Shown: one piece after another, positions 6,804 through 7,972 of the stretch
Layout of the letters: each line of letters opens with the position of its first letter
Position numbering within the stretch: position 1 is the first letter of the stretch
From: DATEEW01 sp035273665
GTDB lineage: Bacteria > Pseudomonadota > Gammaproteobacteria > Burkholderiales > SG8-39
Assembly: GCA_035273665.1 (NCBI GenBank)
Contig: DATEOW010000139.1
Coordinates: forward strand, 1-7,972
Length of the DNA: 7,972 bases
Direction of reading: 5' to 3'
The notes under the pieces: model-generated
Told to the model about the DNA's origin: nothing
Database searches by the model: none
Seen by the model: the letters and a program-made list of their open reading frames with translations, nothing else
Made by a program: the position numbers and the translations under genes

Positions 6804-7972
6804 TCAGGCGAGTGTTGCCGCAACAAAATCTTTCATGAGGGACAGATCGCCTACGAAGCGTTGTAAAGCAATACCTTGTTGCAAGGCTTCCATGCGCAGC
6901 AGCGCCGCCGGGTGCATTGTCACCAAGAGGTGGGCATTTCCAAGATCGATCAACCGCCCGCGCTCGTTTTCGACGTGCACGCCACGCTGCAGAACCGCTC
7001 TGGCCGCCGTCGCGCCCAGCGCGACGATCAGCTTGGGACGCAAGAGCTTGATCTCGGCTTGCAGCCAGTGGTTACACGCTTCAATTTCTTTTTGCGCCGG
7101 TGTCTTATGTAGACGTCGCCGACCGCGCAATTCGAATTTGAAATGCCGCACCGCATTGGTGACGAATAATTCGTCGCGTCGAATGCCTGCCTGCATTAAA
7201 GCCTTGTCGAGCAGTTGCCCGGCCGGTCCGACGAATGCCTTGCCGGTTAAATCTTCTTGATCGCCCGGTTGCTCTCCTACAAGCATCACGCGTGCACTCA
7301 AGTATCCATCGCCATGCACCGCCTGAGTCGCCGTTTGCCACAGGGGGCAGTCGCGACATTGATGCACCGCCGCCCGCAGATCGCCTAATGAACGGATCCG
7401 AATTACCGGCGATGGCACGGGACGCGCGGGAGCGGTCCAATCGTGCGCGCCTTCAACGGGGTTGGCTGCCACCATGTTCTCGGCGCGAATCTGCGCTCGG
7501 GCCACGAGCGGCGCGATGAGTGCGGCTTCGGGCAAGTTCCGCCAATATTTGCGCGGCATCTCCTTTTCCATTGCGCGCGTTTTCAGTCGCGCAGGATTGA
7601 AGATATTTTCGTAGTACGCCAGCCACAAAGTTTCGCTTGCATCGTCTGCCGGGACATCCTCGCGTCGCCCTCCCGGCCCAAAGCTTAGTTTCGCGCCGTC
7701 CCAATTTACTTTGCGAGCGGGCGTCAAAATGGTCCACGCCATATTGCTGAACCGACGCACAAAAAATGGCGCCGTTCTTTCGAGGATATGGTGTTCCGGC
7801 TCGAACCACGCGATGAAATGTGCTCCGTGCGCTGCGCGCACCTCGCGGAAACGGACAAAGGCTTTCATCTTGTGAACATCGCGTCTGACCGATTTGCACA
7901 AGGCGCGTAGGTAAGAGACGTCTTCGTCCAAGCTGAACCGCCACACTCGCGGATCCGCAGTCACGCGATAAA
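6804..7972 (-). CDS. udgX: UdgX-family uracil-DNA binding protein with N-terminal DUF4130 domain; 5'-truncated by the window edge
   Basis: UdgX is a uracil-DNA glycosylase-superfamily protein that forms a covalent adduct with the site of uracil removal in DNA. Numbering is from the GTG at 7964, but the frame stays open to the edge. The visible N-terminus begins in the middle of the DUF4130 domain, shortly before its VRRDVHKMKAFVRFREV motif (26-42), so a substantial N-terminal piece lies outside. The UDG part starts near 190. CRDC (203-206) and Cys297 are likely Fe-S cluster ligands. GEQPGDQEDLTGKAFVGPAG (230-249) is motif 1. The UdgX-specific loop RGRRRLHKTP (280-289) carries the covalent His286, and HPAALLR (351-357) is motif 3. 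The loop reads RRLH where the described mycobacterial protein has RRIH, a conservative change. The DUF4130-UdgX fusion is a known architecture. A PPOX-like gene follows after 50 nt. Confidence 0.93.
   Translation of the reverse strand, partial: YRVTADPRVWRFSLDEDVSYLRALCKSVRRDVHKMKAFVRFREVRAAHGAHFIAWFEPEHHILERTAPFFVRRFSNMAWTILTPARKVNWDGAKLSFGPGGRREDVPADDASETLWLAYYENIFNPARLKTRAMEKEMPRKYWRNLPEAALIAPLVARAQIRAENMVAANPVEGAHDWTAPARPVPSPVIRIRSLGDLRAAVHQCRDCPLWQTATQAVHGDGYLSARVMLVGEQPGDQEDLTGKAFVGPAGQLLDKALMQAGIRRDELFVTNAVRHFKFELRGRRRLHKTPAQKEIEACNHWLQAEIKLLRPKLIVALGATAARAVLQRGVHVENERGRLIDLGNAHLLVTMHPAALLRMEALQQGIALQRFVGDLSLMKDFVAATLA

Noticed and set aside
6655..7260. 201-codon plus-strand frame opposite the PPOX-like and UdgX genes
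   Set aside because: It is antisense to two genes with strong motifs, and its Cys, Arg and Ser-rich translation resembles no known protein.

Overview
The window looks like a chromosomal segment of a moderately GC-rich bacterium, most likely a proteobacterium. That placement rests on general gene style only: E. coli-like GalK and GalE motifs, a bacterial prohibitin, and a UdgX joined to a DUF4130 domain. No rRNA, tRNA or other strong phylogenetic marker is present. I see no mobile element, CRISPR array or phage gene. Coding density is high, and both end genes run off the window.

Region 1 (about 1-5195, + strand) is a tightly packed four-gene operon: the 3' part of an M24-fold protein, galactokinase (galK), UDP-glucose 4-epimerase (galE), and a 720-residue fusion of a GH1-like glycosidase domain with an RmlD-like sugar-nucleotide reductase domain. 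All three junctions are 4-nt stop/start overlaps (GTGA, ATGA, GTGA), so the genes are probably translationally coupled and made together. A hairpin with a T-run at 5304-5324 plausibly ends the unit. The theme is intracellular galactose and nucleotide-sugar metabolism. GalK would make galactose-1-phosphate and GalE would interconvert UDP-galactose and UDP-glucose. The fusion protein would release or modify a sugar with one half and use a nicotinamide cofactor on a sugar nucleotide with the other. No galT is visible here. The M24 protein lacks most of the metal ligands of active aminopeptidases.

Region 2 (5196-6221) is a 187-nt intergenic stretch with the operon terminator in its middle, then a single SPFH/prohibitin-type membrane protein gene. 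That gene ends in a strong bidirectional terminator lying between two convergent genes.

Region 3 (6235-7972, - strand) holds a UdgX-type uracil-DNA-binding protein carrying part of an N-terminal DUF4130 domain (its true start lies beyond the window). Fifty nt downstream of it is a small FMN-binding split-barrel protein of the pyridoxamine-5'-phosphate-oxidase/general-stress-protein type. The two may be co-transcribed as a DNA-damage or stress pair.

The most unusual items are the GH1-RmlD fusion, with its diverged sugar-binding motifs, and its coupling to a metal-ligand-poor M24 protein and to galK/galE.
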